A stretch of 64,000 bases of DNA from Streptacidiphilus jiangxiensis (GCF_900109465.1 NZ_FOAZ01000011.1:206871-270870); one strand, 5' to 3'; counted from the first letter of the stretch, positions 27,209-36,649 are shown. A program made the numbers and translations. Notes: generated by a model from the sequence alone, not told the origin.

Positions 27209-27694
27209 GTGACCGCAACTGACCGGGCCCTCGAACTCGTCGCCACGGCCGCCCAGGCCGCCGCGGACAAGCTGGCCCACAACATCATCGCCTTTGACGT
27301 CAGCGAGGTCCTGGCCATCACCGACGCCTTCGTGCTCGCCTCCGCGCCCAACGACCGCCAGGTCAAGGCCATCGCGGACGAGGTCGAGGAGCGGCTCGCC
27401 GGGGAGTGCGGGGCCAAGCCCGTTCGCCGCGAGGGCGAGCGTGAGGGCCGCTGGATCCTGCTCGACTACCTGGACATCGTCGTCCACGTCCAGCACTCCG
27501 AGGAGCGCGCCTACTACAGCCTGGAGCGGCTGTGGAAGGACTGCCCCGAGCTGGAGCTGCCGGAGGACGCCAAGGCCAGCCGCAAGCGCGCCGAGGAGGC
27601 CGCGGAGGTCGACGGCGTGCCCGTCGCGCAGCCGGCCGAGTTCGCCCACGTGGAGGCGGTCCTGGCCGCCGAGGCCGAGAAGGCCCGGCGCTGA
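27209..27694 (+). CDS. rsfS: Ribosomal silencing factor RsfS
   Basis: The 161-residue protein carries the RsfS/Iojap signature (FDVSEVLAITDAFVLASA, GRWILLDYLDIVVHV and YYSLERLW). It binds ribosomal protein L14 and blocks subunit joining under nutrient limitation. The C-terminal 45 residues are an acidic/basic extension common in actinobacteria. GTG at 27209 was chosen because GGAAAG lies upstream and the upstream 14 residues are not conserved in character. The 157 bp before it are rich in degenerate ATCGGGCC repeats and hold no gene. Confidence 0.95.
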   Translation: MTATDRALELVATAAQAAADKLAHNIIAFDVSEVLAITDAFVLASAPNDRQVKAIADEVEERLAGECGAKPVRREGEREGRWILLDYLDIVVHVQHSEERAYYSLERLWKDCPELELPEDAKASRKRAEEAAEVDGVPVAQPAEFAHVEAVLAAEAEKARR

Positions 27695-28338
27695 GCGGCC
27701 AGGTCGGCGGACGCCGTGTCGTCTTCTGGCGGCACGGCCAGACGTCGTGGAACCTGGAGGGCCGCTTCCAGGGCTCCACGGACATCCCGCTGACGGAGAC
27801 GGGCCTGGCCCAGGCACGCCGTGCGGCGCGTCTGCTGGCCTCGCTGAAGCCCGACGCCATCGTCTCGTCCGACCTGCAGCGTGCCTCTGACACGGCGCAG
27901 CAGCTCGCCGAGGTGACGGGTCTGCCGGTCAAGCACGACCCGGGCCTGCGGGAGACCTACGCCGGCACCTGGCAGGGCCTGACCAACACCGAGATCCAGG
28001 CCAAGTACGGCGAGGAGTACCGGCTCTGGAAGCAGGGCGAGCCGGTCCGCCGCGGCGGCGGCGAGCTGCACACCGAGGTGGCCGACCGGGCCGTCCCGGT
28101 GGTGCTCGACGCGATCTCCGCGTTGCCGGAGGAGGGCACGCTCGTCGTGGTCAGCCACGGCGGCACCATCCGCATGGCGATCGGCCGCATGCTCGACCTG
28201 CCCGCGCACAGCTGGGAGGCGCTCGGCGGCCTCTCCAACTGCTGCTGGTCGGTGCTGGGCCGCGGCTACCGCGGCTGGCGCCTGGAGGAGCACAACGCCG
28301 GCACCCTGCCGGAGCCGGTCATCGGCGACGACACCTGA
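27691..28338 (+). CDS. Histidine phosphatase (phosphoglycerate-mutase-like)
   Basis: The 215-residue enzyme has the phosphohistidine motif RHGQTSWN, the second arginine region SSDLQRASDTA and the catalytic VVSHGGTIR. Such enzymes dephosphorylate sugar phosphates or nucleotides; the substrate is not clear. The gene belongs with nadD and rsfS. No ATG, GTG or TTG fits the domain start. CTG at 27691 overlaps the rsfS stop (CTGA) and gives LSGQVGGRRVVFWRHG, which corresponds to the M-S-G start of homologues. A CTG start with translational coupling is inferred. Confidence 0.9.
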   Translation: MSGQVGGRRVVFWRHGQTSWNLEGRFQGSTDIPLTETGLAQARRAARLLASLKPDAIVSSDLQRASDTAQQLAEVTGLPVKHDPGLRETYAGTWQGLTNTEIQAKYGEEYRLWKQGEPVRRGGGELHTEVADRAVPVVLDAISALPEEGTLVVVSHGGTIRMAIGRMLDLPAHSWEALGGLSNCCWSVLGRGYRGWRLEEHNAGTLPEPVIGDDT

Positions 28339-28381
28339 TCGGGGGGTCGGGCCGGATTTCGCAGTTCGGCCCCACTACCGC

Positions 28382-28387
28382 TAGAGT
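28382..28387 (+). promoter_or_regulatory. -10 element (TAGAGT) for tRNA-Ala copy 1
   Basis: TAGAGT matches the streptomycete -10 consensus TAGRRT and lies 49 bases before the mature tRNA. The -35 region is weak, so this is only a candidate. Confidence 0.45.
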
Positions 28388-28435
28388 CTTCTTCGTTCGC
28401 AGGGCACGGAAGCGCCCGGGAACGAAGCAGGACAA

Positions 28436-28508
<73 letters not shown>

Positions 28509-28514
28509 CAGAAT

Positions 28515-28544
28515 GGAACCCCCCGGCTCCCGCCGGGGGGTTCC
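28515..28544. terminator. Terminator hairpin after tRNA-Ala copy 1
   Basis: GGAACCCCCCGGC and GCCGGGGGGTTCC form a 13-bp perfect stem with a TCCC loop. It also lies 15 bases from the stop of the convergent XRE gene. Confidence 0.88.
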
Positions 28545-28559
28545 TGCGTTCCCGCGTGC

Positions 28560-29420
28560 TCAGTGCACGTGGTCGACGACCGCCAGGCCCGGGTTGGCCT
28601 GCAGGAACGAGACCCGCTCGCGGGTCTCGTCGTCGTTCGGGGTGTAGACCACCATGCGGGCCGTGGGCATGCCCAGCACCTGCAGATTGGTGGCCGTCAT
28701 CCGCAGCTCGCCCACCGAACCGTGCCGGAACACCTTCAGCCGCGAGGAGTGCAGCGCCACGTCCTGCTGGGCCCAGAGTGTGGCGAAGTCGGCACTCACC
28801 GCGATCAGGTCGGCGATGAACGTCTCCCACTCCGGCTCGCCCAGGTGCTCGACGTAGTTGGAACGCAGCACCGCGACCATGCGGGGCAGCTCCTCGTCCC
28901 GGTTGACGAAGGCGCTGCAGCACTGCGGCACCACGGCCGCCGCCCACAGCGAGTTGCGCCGGTAGGTGTCCGAGAGCGTGGCCCCCGGGAAGATCGTCTC
29001 GTAGCTCGCGTTCCAGCGCAGGATGTCGTAACGGGCGCTGCTGATCGCCGCGGGCAGCGGGTCCAGCGCGTCCAGGATCGACTGCACCTGCGGCTGGGTG
29101 GCGCACTCCATGGAATCCGGCACGGCGGGACGCAGGCCGGCCAGCCGCAGCAGGTGCGCCTGCTCGGCGAGGTCCAGCTGCAGCGTCCTGGCGATCGCCT
29201 GCAGCACCTGCTCGCTGGCGTTGATCGGCCGCCCCTGCTCCAGCCACGTGTACCAGGTCACCCCGACACCGGCGAGCTGTGCCACCTCCTCGCGGCGCAG
29301 GCCCGGCGTCCGCCGCCGCAGGCCCGGCGCCAGGCCCACCTGCTCCGGGGTCACCCGCGCGCGGCGGGTCTTGAGGAACTCCGCGAGCTGGGCACGGCGA
29401 TCGGTCGCGACGGTCGTCAT
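28560..29420 (-). CDS. XRE-family regulator with MmyB-like ligand domain
   Basis: The 286-residue protein has an N-terminal helix-turn-helix (about 18-80; RTPGLRREEVAQLAGVGVTWYTWLEQGR). It is followed by an MmyB-like ligand-binding domain (about 105-275; ILRWNASYETIF). This class is widespread in Streptomyces, often beside the transporter or oxidoreductase it represses. It is divergent from the MFS gene with 109 bp between them, so that gene is the likely target. ATG at 29420 was preferred over an upstream ATG that would overlap the promoter region. The ligand is unknown. Confidence 0.9.
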   Translation of the reverse strand: MTTVATDRRAQLAEFLKTRRARVTPEQVGLAPGLRRRTPGLRREEVAQLAGVGVTWYTWLEQGRPINASEQVLQAIARTLQLDLAEQAHLLRLAGLRPAVPDSMECATQPQVQSILDALDPLPAAISSARYDILRWNASYETIFPGATLSDTYRRNSLWAAAVVPQCCSAFVNRDEELPRMVAVLRSNYVEHLGEPEWETFIADLIAVSADFATLWAQQDVALHSSRLKVFRHGSVGELRMTATNLQVLGMPTARMVVYTPNDDETRERVSFLQANPGLAVVDHVH

Positions 29421-29463
29421 GCCCCTATCGTGCCCGACGGGACCGACAGTTCGCGGGCCGACG

Positions 29464-29478
29464 GGTACCCCCGGTACC
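29464..29478. promoter_or_regulatory. Putative operator: two GGTACC boxes between XRE and MFS genes
   Basis: GGTACC, three bases, GGTACC form a 15-bp near-palindrome midway between the divergent start codons. The placement suits an operator for the XRE regulator. Inference only. Confidence 0.35.
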
Positions 29479-29529
29479 AGCATCAAGGGGCTCTCTCCAC
29501 GACCGTCGCGCGGCCGCGACGCTTGATCC

Positions 29530-30993
29530 ATGACGATCACTCAGCCTGAGCGCGTCGCGACCCGGACCGACCGGGCCGCTGACGTTTCCGCCCGCACCTC
29601 TGCCGCGGCCCGTCCGGGCCTGCTGCTCGGACTCGTCCTCACCGGCCAGTTCATGGCCCTGCTCGACGTCACCATCGTCAACGTCGCCGTCCCCGGCATG
29701 CGCGTCGACCTGCACGCCGGCGGTGCCGCGCTGCAGCTGGTCGTCGCCGGCTACGGGATCGCCTACGCGGTCCTGCTGATCACCGGCGCCCGCCTCGGCG
29801 AGCGCCACGGCTTCACCCGGCTCTTCCTCGGCGGGCTGGCCCTGTTCACCGCCGCCTCCCTGGCCTGCGGCCTCGCCCCCGGCGTCGGCGCGCTGATCGG
29901 CTTCCGGCTGCTGCAGGGGCTCGGCGCCGCGCTGATGGTGCCGCAGGTGATGAGCCTGATCCAGCGCACCTTCACCGGCCCGGCGCGGGTGCGGGCGCTG
30001 GGCGTCTACTCGGCGGTGCTGGCCGTCGGCGGTGTGACCGGCCAGGTCGTGGGCGGCGCGCTGGTCAGCGCGAACCTCTTCGGCTGGGGCTGGCGTCCGG
30101 TGTTCCTGGTCAACGTCCCCATCGGCGTGGCCCTGCTGGTGGCCGGGGCACGGCTGCTGCCCTCCGTCGCGGGGGAGCGGACGCGGCAGTTGGACCTACG
30201 CGGCATGCTGCTGCTCGCGGCCGCGATCGGCAGCCTGGTGATCCCGCTGGTGCTCGGCCACGACGAGAACTGGCCGCTCTGGTGCTGGGCGCTGCTCGGT
30301 GCGAGCGTCGCGCTGTTCACGGCCTTCGTCCTCGTCGAGCGCGGCCTCGCCCGCTCCGGCGGCCACCCGCTGATCCACAGCCGCGTGCTCCGGGCCCCCG
30401 GCCTGGTGCCCGCCGCGGCCGCGATGTTCCTGGTGATGACCGGCGTCGCCGGGTTCTCCTTCTCCCTGGCCATGCACCTGCAGGCGGGCCTCGGCGTGAG
30501 CGCGCTGCGCAGTGGGCTCACCGTCGCCCCGACGATGCTGGGCTTCGGCGCGGCCGGCCTGTGGTGGCAGCGCCTCCCGCAGCGCCTGCACGGAGGGCTC
30601 CCCCAGTTCGCCCTGGTCGCCGCCGCGTCGGCCTTCGCCGCGGTCGCCCTGCTGGCCCGCGACGGCGCCGCGGTCTCCTGGTCGGAGCGCGCCGCGCTCC
30701 TCGCCATCGGCATCGCGGGCGGCTGCGCCTATAGCCCCCTCTTCGCCCGCGCGCTCGGGTGCGTCGCACCGGAGCACGCGGCGGACGCCAGCGGTGTCAT
30801 GGTGACCGTCCTTCAGCTGGGCCAGGTCGTGGGCGTCGCCGCCCTCGGCACGCTCTTCCTCTCCCAGGTCCACTACCCCGGCGCGACGCCGGCGAGCTCG
30901 GGCACGGCCCTCGCGATCACGCTCGGCGCGGTGGCCGCGCTGATGCTGGGCGCGGCCGTGCTGGTCAGGCCCGTACGGGGCGGTTCCCGCTGA
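29530..30993 (+). CDS. MFS efflux transporter, DHA2 family
   Basis: The 487-residue protein has about 14 hydrophobic helices, the count of the drug:H+ antiporter-2 family. The opening LLGLVLTGQFMALLDVTIVNVA and ARLGERHGFTRLFL (motif A-like) are family motifs, and GVTGQVVGGALVSA resembles antiporter motif C. It probably exports hydrophobic drugs by proton exchange at the cytoplasmic membrane. The divergent XRE gene likely controls it. The pair lies between two identical tRNA-Ala genes. Confidence 0.92.
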   Translation: MTITQPERVATRTDRAADVSARTSAAARPGLLLGLVLTGQFMALLDVTIVNVAVPGMRVDLHAGGAALQLVVAGYGIAYAVLLITGARLGERHGFTRLFLGGLALFTAASLACGLAPGVGALIGFRLLQGLGAALMVPQVMSLIQRTFTGPARVRALGVYSAVLAVGGVTGQVVGGALVSANLFGWGWRPVFLVNVPIGVALLVAGARLLPSVAGERTRQLDLRGMLLLAAAIGSLVIPLVLGHDENWPLWCWALLGASVALFTAFVLVERGLARSGGHPLIHSRVLRAPGLVPAAAAMFLVMTGVAGFSFSLAMHLQAGLGVSALRSGLTVAPTMLGFGAAGLWWQRLPQRLHGGLPQFALVAAASAFAAVALLARDGAAVSWSERAALLAIGIAGGCAYSPLFARALGCVAPEHAADASGVMVTVLQLGQVVGVAALGTLFLSQVHYPGATPASSGTALAITLGAVAALMLGAAVLVRPVRGGSR

Positions 30994-31058
30994 GGGAAAC
31001 GGATTGGTGGGCGGCCTCGTGGAACGTGTACAGTTAGGGACGTCGCCGCGAGGCGCAC

Positions 31059-31131
<73 letters not shown>

Positions 31132-31139
31132 CAGCAGGT

Positions 31140-31183
31140 CCGAGGGCCGGTATCCACCACGGATACCGGCCCTCGGCTTTTTT
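31140..31183 (+). terminator. Intrinsic terminator after tRNA-Ala copy 2
   Basis: CCGAGGGCCGGTATCC and its exact complement form a 16-bp stem with an ACCAC loop, followed by CTTTTTTC. It is the most classical rho-independent terminator in the window. Confidence 0.93.
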
Positions 31184-31217
31184 CACGGACCCAAGGTTGC
31201 ACGACGCCCTTGGAGGG

Positions 31218-32702
31218 CTACGCCCTCGGGAGGCGCAGGGCCAGCGCCGGGCAGCCCGCCACTGCTCTGCGGGCCTGGGACTCCTGCCAGGGGGCGATCG
31301 GGGCGTCCGTGCGGAACACGGGGTAGCCGTGGGGGTCGAGGGTGAGCAGGTCCGGGGCGAGGGACGCGCACAGGCCGTGGGCGTCACAGCGGGACCAGTC
31401 CAGGGTGAGCCGGGTGCCCGCGGGTTCCGGCAGGGGGAGGCTGGTGCCCGGGCGCCGACCGCAGCCCCCGTGCTGCTGGTGCGCGGTGACCTCGTCCGCG
31501 AACGCGGTCAGTCCGGACAGGACGAAGCGCGCCGTGCCGTCGGGGTGGGCGCAGGCGCCGCGTCCGCGGCCCTGGGCCGCCGCGTGGCGGACCTCCTCGG
31601 GGCTGCCGCTCCCGCGCGTCAATGCGGCCAGCGCTGCCGCCGTCTCGGGCAGGCCGCGCCTGCACGGGCCGCACTGGCCCACGGACTCGCCGGCCAGCCA
31701 ACCCGCGACACGGGTCAGCTCGCCCAGCGCGCACACGCCCTGCGGCAGCACGGCGACGCTCGCCGCGCCCAGCACGCCCCCGGCGGCGGTGAGGCCGGCC
31801 CGGGAGAGAGCGGTGCGCTCGGCGACCTCGGGCCGCAGCCACCCGCCGTGGTAGCCGCCGACCAGCACGCCCGCCCCCGGGTCGACGCCGCAGGCGTCCA
31901 GCACGATGCCGAGCGGGGCCCCGGCGGGGATCTCCACCACGACGGGTGCCCGACCGCCGGCCCGGTTCACGGTGACCAGCAGCGTGCCCGACTCCTCGGG
32001 CGTGCCGACGACGGCGTAGCCGTCCGCGCCGAGCCGGACGAGCAGGGCGAGCTGGGCCCATGTCTCGGCGTTGCACAGCAGCGTCGGTCGTCCGCGCACT
32101 CCGCCGCGCCCGCCCTCGGCGGCCCGGACGGGCCGCGTCGACGGGACGGCGTCACGGCCGTTGACGGCGCGGACGAGCGCGCCGGACTCGCCGGAGACGA
32201 AGCGCTCGGGCACGCAGACCGTCCGCGTCGGCACCTGGTCGCGGCGGGCGCGCGCCCGTTCGTCGAGCGCGGCGGGCACGGAGAGCTCGCCCGGGCTGCC
32301 CGCCGCGACCGCGACGACCACCTCGGCGGCGCCGAACGCCGCGGCGGCGAGGGACACGCCGTCCAGCACCAGGTGCGGGGTGCGGGTGAGCAGCGTCGCG
32401 TCCTTGACGCTCGGCGGCTCGCCCTCGGTGGCGTTGACCACGAGGACGGGCGCCTGCCCGCCGCGCTGCGTCGCGGCGAGCGCGGCGTGCGCCTTGCGTG
32501 CGAACGGGAAGGCCGCGCCGCCGCGTCCGCGCAGGTCCACCCGCTCGGCGAGGGCGAGCAGCGCCTCCTGGGAGACGCGCGGCAGCGGGCCGTGGGTCCG
32601 CTCGTGGGCGGCCAGGTCCAGCCGCTCCCAGCGGTCCAGCCCGGCACTGAGCCGAGCCGGCCCCAGCCGCCGCACCTCCGTCACCGCGAGCCCGGCACTC
32701 AT
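31218..32702 (-). CDS. NuoF-like flavoprotein fused to a ferredoxin domain
   Basis: The 494-residue protein resembles the NADH/FMN subunit NuoF. It has the FMN motif GRGGAAFPFARK near 57, NATEGEPPSVKD near 90, an SLBB-type domain near 240-290 and an iron-sulfur region GQCGPCRRG near 350. The first of the expected three clustered cysteines is valine (ESVGQC). A C-terminal ferredoxin domain (about 430-490) has the C-x5-C...C pattern of 3Fe-4S ferredoxins (RCDAHGLC, GCPALAL). It would pass electrons from NAD(P)H or a ferredoxin to its partner. It overlaps the membrane-protein gene upstream by four bases (ATGA), so the two are cotranslated. Confidence 0.85.
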   Translation of the reverse strand: MSAGLAVTEVRRLGPARLSAGLDRWERLDLAAHERTHGPLPRVSQEALLALAERVDLRGRGGAAFPFARKAHAALAATQRGGQAPVLVVNATEGEPPSVKDATLLTRTPHLVLDGVSLAAAAFGAAEVVVAVAAGSPGELSVPAALDERARARRDQVPTRTVCVPERFVSGESGALVRAVNGRDAVPSTRPVRAAEGGRGGVRGRPTLLCNAETWAQLALLVRLGADGYAVVGTPEESGTLLVTVNRAGGRAPVVVEIPAGAPLGIVLDACGVDPGAGVLVGGYHGGWLRPEVAERTALSRAGLTAAGGVLGAASVAVLPQGVCALGELTRVAGWLAGESVGQCGPCRRGLPETAAALAALTRGSGSPEEVRHAAAQGRGRGACAHPDGTARFVLSGLTAFADEVTAHQQHGGCGRRPGTSLPLPEPAGTRLTLDWSRCDAHGLCASLAPDLLTLDPHGYPVFRTDAPIAPWQESQARRAVAGCPALALRLPRA

Positions 32703-34363
32703 CCGACCACGCCTCCGGCCGCCGGGGCGTCCCAGGTGAGCGGACCCCACTCACCCGACGGCCAGTCAGCCCACCCACCCGGCATCGCGCCCGGCTGCGG
32801 CGTCCAGCCAGGACCGGGGACCTGGCTCGCTCCGTCCCACCCGGAGGTGCCGTACCAGCCCGTGGGTATCTGGCCGGTGGCGTGCTCCCACCCGGCCGGG
32901 CCGCCGCTGCCCGGCCCGGGGACCTGACCCGCTGCGTTCCACCCGCCGATGCCGTACCAGCCCGTGGGTATCTGGCCGGTGGCGTGTTCCCATCCGACCG
33001 CGCCGTCGCCGCCCGGCACCGGGACCTGGCCGGTGGCCTGCTCCCAGGTGGGAGCCGCGGCAGGCTGGTACCCACCGGCCGCAGCCCCGGCCGCGGCGGG
33101 CGCCTCGGCTCCGGTCCGGGCGTGGGCGCCCACGGGCCTGCCGGCACCTGCGGCGTGACGCCCCCGAGGCGCTTCGAGGTCGGCGGGCGCGCCCTGCCCG
33201 GACCAGTCCTCGTGTCCGGTCCAGTCCCGGTGTCCGGCCCCGCCCCCGTGGCCACCACCGCTCCACGCCGCGCCGGCTGTCGGGCCGGTCGGGGCTGCGC
33301 CCGCCCAGGCGCCGAGCGGTCCGGCCGTGGCGGGCCTGCCTGCTGCCCGGGCGCGGTGGGCGCCCTGGACGGGGATGCCCGGGTTGTTCGCGAACGCGCC
33401 GTGCACGGGGACGCCGTGGGGCGGGGTGTCGGCGAGGCGGGGATGTTCGCGGGGGCGGTCGGGTGAGGTGGCGGCGGCAGCCGGGACGTGCTCCCGTGTC
33501 TCCGCGTGCTCCCGGGCCTCCGCGCGGGTGGCGCGGGTGGCGTAGGGGACGGGTTCGTGTTCGCGCGAGAGCGCGCCCAGTTCGGCGAGCGCCACGCGCG
33601 AGGGGCGGCGGGCGCGGTAGGCGCGGGCCCGGCCGGCCCGGCCACTGCTCGCGAGGCGGTCCAACAGGCCGAGGGCCCGGATCAGGAGGGCGAGGGCGAC
33701 CAGCGCACCGCAGACGCCGTAGCTCCACAGGACCCAGACCGCCGCCGCTCGCCCGGCGGTGAGGCCGTGGGCGAGCGCGATGGGCCAGCAGGCGTACGCG
33801 GAGGCGTGCAGGACCCGCCACAGCCCGGGGCGGCGCGCGTCGGCGAACCGACCGCGCACCGCGCCCGTCGCGGCGGCGAGGACGAGCAGGTCCGCCGCCA
33901 GCGTGCCGAGGCCGACGGCGAACGTGGCCCCTCCGCCGAAGGGCAGCAGCGCGGTCAGCGGGCTCGCGTCGTGCTCGGCGATCTTGACGCCGATGTGCGT
34001 GGCGAGGAACCCGAGTGCCGCGACGGAGGTCGCGCGGTGCACCGACTGGGCGGCGACCCGTAGGCGCGGCGTGAGGACGAGCCGGTCGGTCGCGGCCAGC
34101 CCGCAGAGCACCGCCGCGGTCAGGGACAGGAGCGTGAAGACGCCCGCGAAGTAGTCGAGGAAGGCGAGCAGGCGTTCCGCCGTGCCGCTGAGCACCTGCG
34201 GCGCGTGGCCGCCGGACACGAGCGCGCGGACGGCGGTGGCGGCGATGGTGACCGCCGCGCAGACCGCGAGCAGGAAGAGGGGGAACGGGGGGAGCGCGGG
34301 CAGTAAACCTCCGCGGGAGCCGCGGCGGCCGCGGACTCCTCCTCGTGGCTGTCGCATCGTCAT
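32699..34363 (-). CDS. Ferric-reductase-like membrane protein with repeat-rich tail
   Basis: The 554-residue protein has about six transmembrane helices in the first 240 residues. Paired histidines (SVHRATS and ATHIGV; VLHASA and ALAHGL) are placed like the bis-heme ligands of ferric-reductase or cytochrome b families. The remaining 310 residues are predicted disordered, rich in Gly/Ala/Pro/Trp, and end with two 34-residue repeats (GWEHATGQIPTGWYG...QVPGPG) plus a degenerate third (WEQATGQVPVPGG). Together with the NuoF/ferredoxin protein it probably forms a transmembrane electron-transfer module. Acceptor unknown. The start at ATG 34363 is likely; an ATG two codons later is possible. Confidence 0.82.
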   Translation of the reverse strand: MTMRQPRGGVRGRRGSRGGLLPALPPFPLFLLAVCAAVTIAATAVRALVSGGHAPQVLSGTAERLLAFLDYFAGVFTLLSLTAAVLCGLAATDRLVLTPRLRVAAQSVHRATSVAALGFLATHIGVKIAEHDASPLTALLPFGGGATFAVGLGTLAADLLVLAAATGAVRGRFADARRPGLWRVLHASAYACWPIALAHGLTAGRAAAVWVLWSYGVCGALVALALLIRALGLLDRLASSGRAGRARAYRARRPSRVALAELGALSREHEPVPYATRATRAEAREHAETREHVPAAAATSPDRPREHPRLADTPPHGVPVHGAFANNPGIPVQGAHRARAAGRPATAGPLGAWAGAAPTGPTAGAAWSGGGHGGGAGHRDWTGHEDWSGQGAPADLEAPRGRHAAGAGRPVGAHARTGAEAPAAAGAAAGGYQPAAAPTWEQATGQVPVPGGDGAVGWEHATGQIPTGWYGIGGWNAAGQVPGPGSGGPAGWEHATGQIPTGWYGTSGWDGASQVPGPGWTPQPGAMPGGWADWPSGEWGPLTWDAPAAGGVVG

Positions 34364-34660
34364 CTCAGGGGCCTCCGACCAGTCGTGAGCCTGATGAGCC
34401 GTGATGGGTTCGTGATGTTACCGAGACGTTCGGACAGCGGAAGGGGGTCTGATGATTCGTTCGAAAATGTGCACACTTCCGCCGCGAATGGCGCACGACT
34501 CACGCACACACGCTCGAACAGAACAACAACCCGAACTGATGAATAATCAGCCAATCATCGGAGCGAGCGGCTGCATCCCTGCTCCGAGCCTCCCCCCGCT
34601 GCGCATCCTTCCGTCGATCGCGTACCGACACGGCGCGCAGACGAGAGAGGTGTTCCTTCC

Positions 34661-36649
34661 ATGCGTCCCACCAGGAGGCTCCTGGCCCTGACGGCGTCCC
34701 TGCTGTGCGCCGGGATCACGGCCGCCGCCGCGCTCCCCAGCGCGGCCGCGGCCGACCGGACCAGGCCGGACCGCGTCCCCCTCCCCGGCACGGCACCCGT
34801 CTGGACCGCGGAGCAGCTCGACCAGGGAGTCGTGCCCGGCACGTCCCGGGTCGAGGCCCGCGTCTACCTCGCCGGACGGGCCGGCCGCGCCCTCGCAGCC
34901 GAGGCCAAGGCCGTCTCCGATCCCCACTCCCGCTCGTACCGACACTTCCTGACGCCTGAGCAGATCCGCGCGCGCTTCGCCCCGTCCCAGGCGCAGATCG
35001 ACGCGGTCACGGCCTGGCTGACCGGCGCCGGCTTCCGGGTGGTCGGCGGCAACAGCCACTACCTCACCGTCGCTGGTGACGCCTCCGCTGCCACCCGTGC
35101 CTTCGGCGCCCACCTGCACGCCTACCGCAAGGGCGGTCATGTCTACACCGCGCCGGACGGGCTGACCACGGTGCCGGCCTCGGTCGCCGACGACGTCCTC
35201 TCCGTCACCGGCCTCGACTCGGCGCCGCACCAGGCCCACCACGACGACACCCTGCCGGGCCCCGGCAGCGCCTTCGTCAACGCGCCGCCGATGTCCGACT
35301 ACTACGGCGCGCAGTCCGCCACCACAGTGCCCAAGGCCTACGGCCGGGTGATGCCGTACGTGGTCAGGGGCTACACCGGCAAGCAGCTGCGCGCCGCCTA
35401 CGGCGCCACCGCGACCGGTCTCACCGGGGCGGGCGTGAAGATCGCCGTTGTCGACGCCTACGACTCGCCGACCCTGCTGAGCGACCTCTCCCAGTACGCG
35501 ACCGCGCACGGCGACGCCCCCTACGTCGCCGGCCAGCTCACCCGCGTCGACGCCACCACCTGGACCCACACCGCGGACCCCTCGATGAGCGCCCCCGACG
35601 GCTGCGGCGCCTCCGGCTGGTACGGGGAGCAGACGCTCGACCTGGAGGCCGTGCACGCGATGGCCCCCGCCGCGAACCTCACCTACATCGGCGCAGCCTC
35701 CTGCGGTGACGCCGACCTGGTCGACGCGCTGAACAAGGTCAACGACGGCCACCTGGCGGACATCGTCAGCGACAGCTGGGGCGAGCCGGAGCTCGGCAGC
35801 GACCCGGCGATGGACCCGGTCTACGACAAGATCTTCATGACCGGCGCGGCCGAGGGCATCGGCTACTACTTCTCCAGCGGCGACGGCGGCGACGAGAAGG
35901 CCGCGACCGGCGCGAAGCAGACCGACATGCCCGCCTCCCTGCCCTGGGTGACCGCCGTCGGCGGCACGTCCCTCGCCGTCGGCGCGGACGGGCAGTACCT
36001 CTTCGAGACCGGCTGGGGCACGGACAAGTCGCTGCTGAACTCCTCCGGTACCTCGTGGTCCTCTCTGCCCGGCGCGTTCGTGGCCGGCGCGGGCGGCGGG
36101 ACGAGTGCGCGGGTCGCGCAGCCGTCCTACCAGAAGGGGATCGTCCCCGGCGCGCTCTCCCTGGTCGCCGGCAACGCGCACCGTGTGGTCCCGGACATTG
36201 CCGCGGTCGCGGACTCCAGCACCGGCTTCCTGATGGGCCAGACCCAGACGTTCCCCGACGGCACCACGAAGTACAGCGAGTACCGCATCGGCGGGACGAG
36301 CCTCGCCTCCCCGGTGATCGCCGGAATCCAGGCGCTGGCCCAGCAGGAAGCGGGCGGGCCGCTGGGGTTCGCGAACCCGGCGATCTACGAGCGGTACGGC
36401 ACCCAGGCGCTGCACGACGTCACGGACTCCCCGTACGGCAAGAACGTCCAGCTGGCGGAGGTCCGACTGGACTACAGCAACAGCGTCGACGCCTCCGGCG
36501 GCACGGTCACCTCCCTGCGCACCCTCGGCCGCGACTCGTCGCTGCACGCGACGCAGGGCTACGACGACGTCACCGGCGTCGGCACCCCGTCCGCGGGCTA
36601 CATCCCCTCCTACGGACCTCTCGGCGGAGCCCCCGCCTCGGCCCGCTAG
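34661..36649 (+). CDS. Secreted S53-family serine-carboxyl protease (sedolisin)
   Basis: The 662-residue preproprotein has a Sec signal peptide (cleavage near AAA-ADR at about residue 31), an activation prodomain (about 40-195) and a catalytic domain. The triad is E323 and D327 in GEQTLDLEAVH and S547 in GGTSLASP. The oxyanion Asp is D408 in SSGDGG. Such proteases are active at acidic pH outside the cell. GAGAGAGG precedes the ATG. The 297 bp upstream, shared with the divergent membrane protein, are AT-rich for this genome (around 34530-34560) and probably hold promoters, but I see no clear -35/-10 pair. Confidence 0.93.
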   Translation: MRPTRRLLALTASLLCAGITAAAALPSAAAADRTRPDRVPLPGTAPVWTAEQLDQGVVPGTSRVEARVYLAGRAGRALAAEAKAVSDPHSRSYRHFLTPEQIRARFAPSQAQIDAVTAWLTGAGFRVVGGNSHYLTVAGDASAATRAFGAHLHAYRKGGHVYTAPDGLTTVPASVADDVLSVTGLDSAPHQAHHDDTLPGPGSAFVNAPPMSDYYGAQSATTVPKAYGRVMPYVVRGYTGKQLRAAYGATATGLTGAGVKIAVVDAYDSPTLLSDLSQYATAHGDAPYVAGQLTRVDATTWTHTADPSMSAPDGCGASGWYGEQTLDLEAVHAMAPAANLTYIGAASCGDADLVDALNKVNDGHLADIVSDSWGEPELGSDPAMDPVYDKIFMTGAAEGIGYYFSSGDGGDEKAATGAKQTDMPASLPWVTAVGGTSLAVGADGQYLFETGWGTDKSLLNSSGTSWSSLPGAFVAGAGGGTSARVAQPSYQKGIVPGALSLVAGNAHRVVPDIAAVADSSTGFLMGQTQTFPDGTTKYSEYRIGGTSLASPVIAGIQALAQQEAGGPLGFANPAIYERYGTQALHDVTDSPYGKNVQLAEVRLDYSNSVDASGGTVTSLRTLGRDSSLHATQGYDDVTGVGTPSAGYIPSYGPLGGAPASAR

